From the NCBI GenBank assembly GCA_002393955.1, contig DGSK01000056.1, forward strand, positions 1 to 13,635: a DNA stretch of 13,635 nucleotides, given 5' to 3'. A program made the position numbers and the translations under genes. This stretch comes from Lachnospiraceae bacterium UBA4364 (GTDB taxonomy: Bacteria; Bacillota; Clostridia; Lachnospirales; Lachnospiraceae). Shown piece by piece: positions 13,605-13,635 of the stretch. Positions within the stretch are counted from its first letter, which is position 1, and the number at the start of each line of letters is the position of its first letter. The notes below the pieces were generated by a model. That model ran no database searches, was not told where the DNA came from, and saw only the letters and a program-made list of their open reading frames with translations.

Positions 13605-13635
13605 AAGTACACTGAAAACCGAACACAGAAACCCA

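Overview
This 13.6 kb window looks like chromosomal DNA of an anaerobic Firmicute, most likely a Lachnospiraceae relative. The base for this is moderately AT-rich DNA, AGGAGG-type ribosome sites, WhiA, a small DUF6472-type protein, a TraX-family protein in a non-plasmid setting, late cobalamin genes, and a compact tRNA cluster without encoded CCA ends. I see no integrase, transposase, CRISPR array, phage gene or rRNA gene. Nearly everything is on the minus strand; only the TraX-family gene (10282-11067) is on plus.

Layout, left to right. (1) 1-4524, minus: a putative ABC-2 export module. In transcription order it has a DUF4870-like membrane protein, a 647-residue membrane-anchored auxiliary protein with a GldG/DUF4350-like region, an ABC ATPase, and an ABC-2 permease that runs off the left edge and carries a Q/M/G/N-rich 12-residue tandem-repeat tail. 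(2) 4662-5534, minus: a DUF6472-type four/five-cysteine miniprotein followed 6 nt later by an MgtC/SapB-family membrane protein. (3) 5689-10122, minus: a lipoprotein with propeller-like repeats, then cobS, cbiB and a cobC-like histidine phosphatase. These last three are nucleotide-loop steps of cobalamin assembly. No cobalamin riboswitch is visible in the window. (4) 10282-11988: the TraX-family membrane protein and whiA converge with their stop codons directly abutting. (5) 12034-12514, minus: a 5'-truncated bioD remnant lies between a good sigma-A promoter and whiA, so it may survive only as whiA leader. (6) 12664-13604, minus: six tRNAs (transcription order Asp, Val, Tyr, fMet, Phe, Lys) ending in a clear intrinsic terminator.

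The most unusual thing I can see is the spacer structure of the tRNA cluster. Every one of the five spacers contains inverted repeats that fold as short hairpins. In four spacers the imperfect pairs are mostly G.U only when the minus strand is the RNA, which fits selection at RNA level. The Asp-Val spacer alone packs six perfect hairpins into about 190 bp. I did not find a recognisable new defence or mobile system; the ABC module with its low-complexity tail and the lipoprotein attached to the cobalamin genes are the best protein-level leads.
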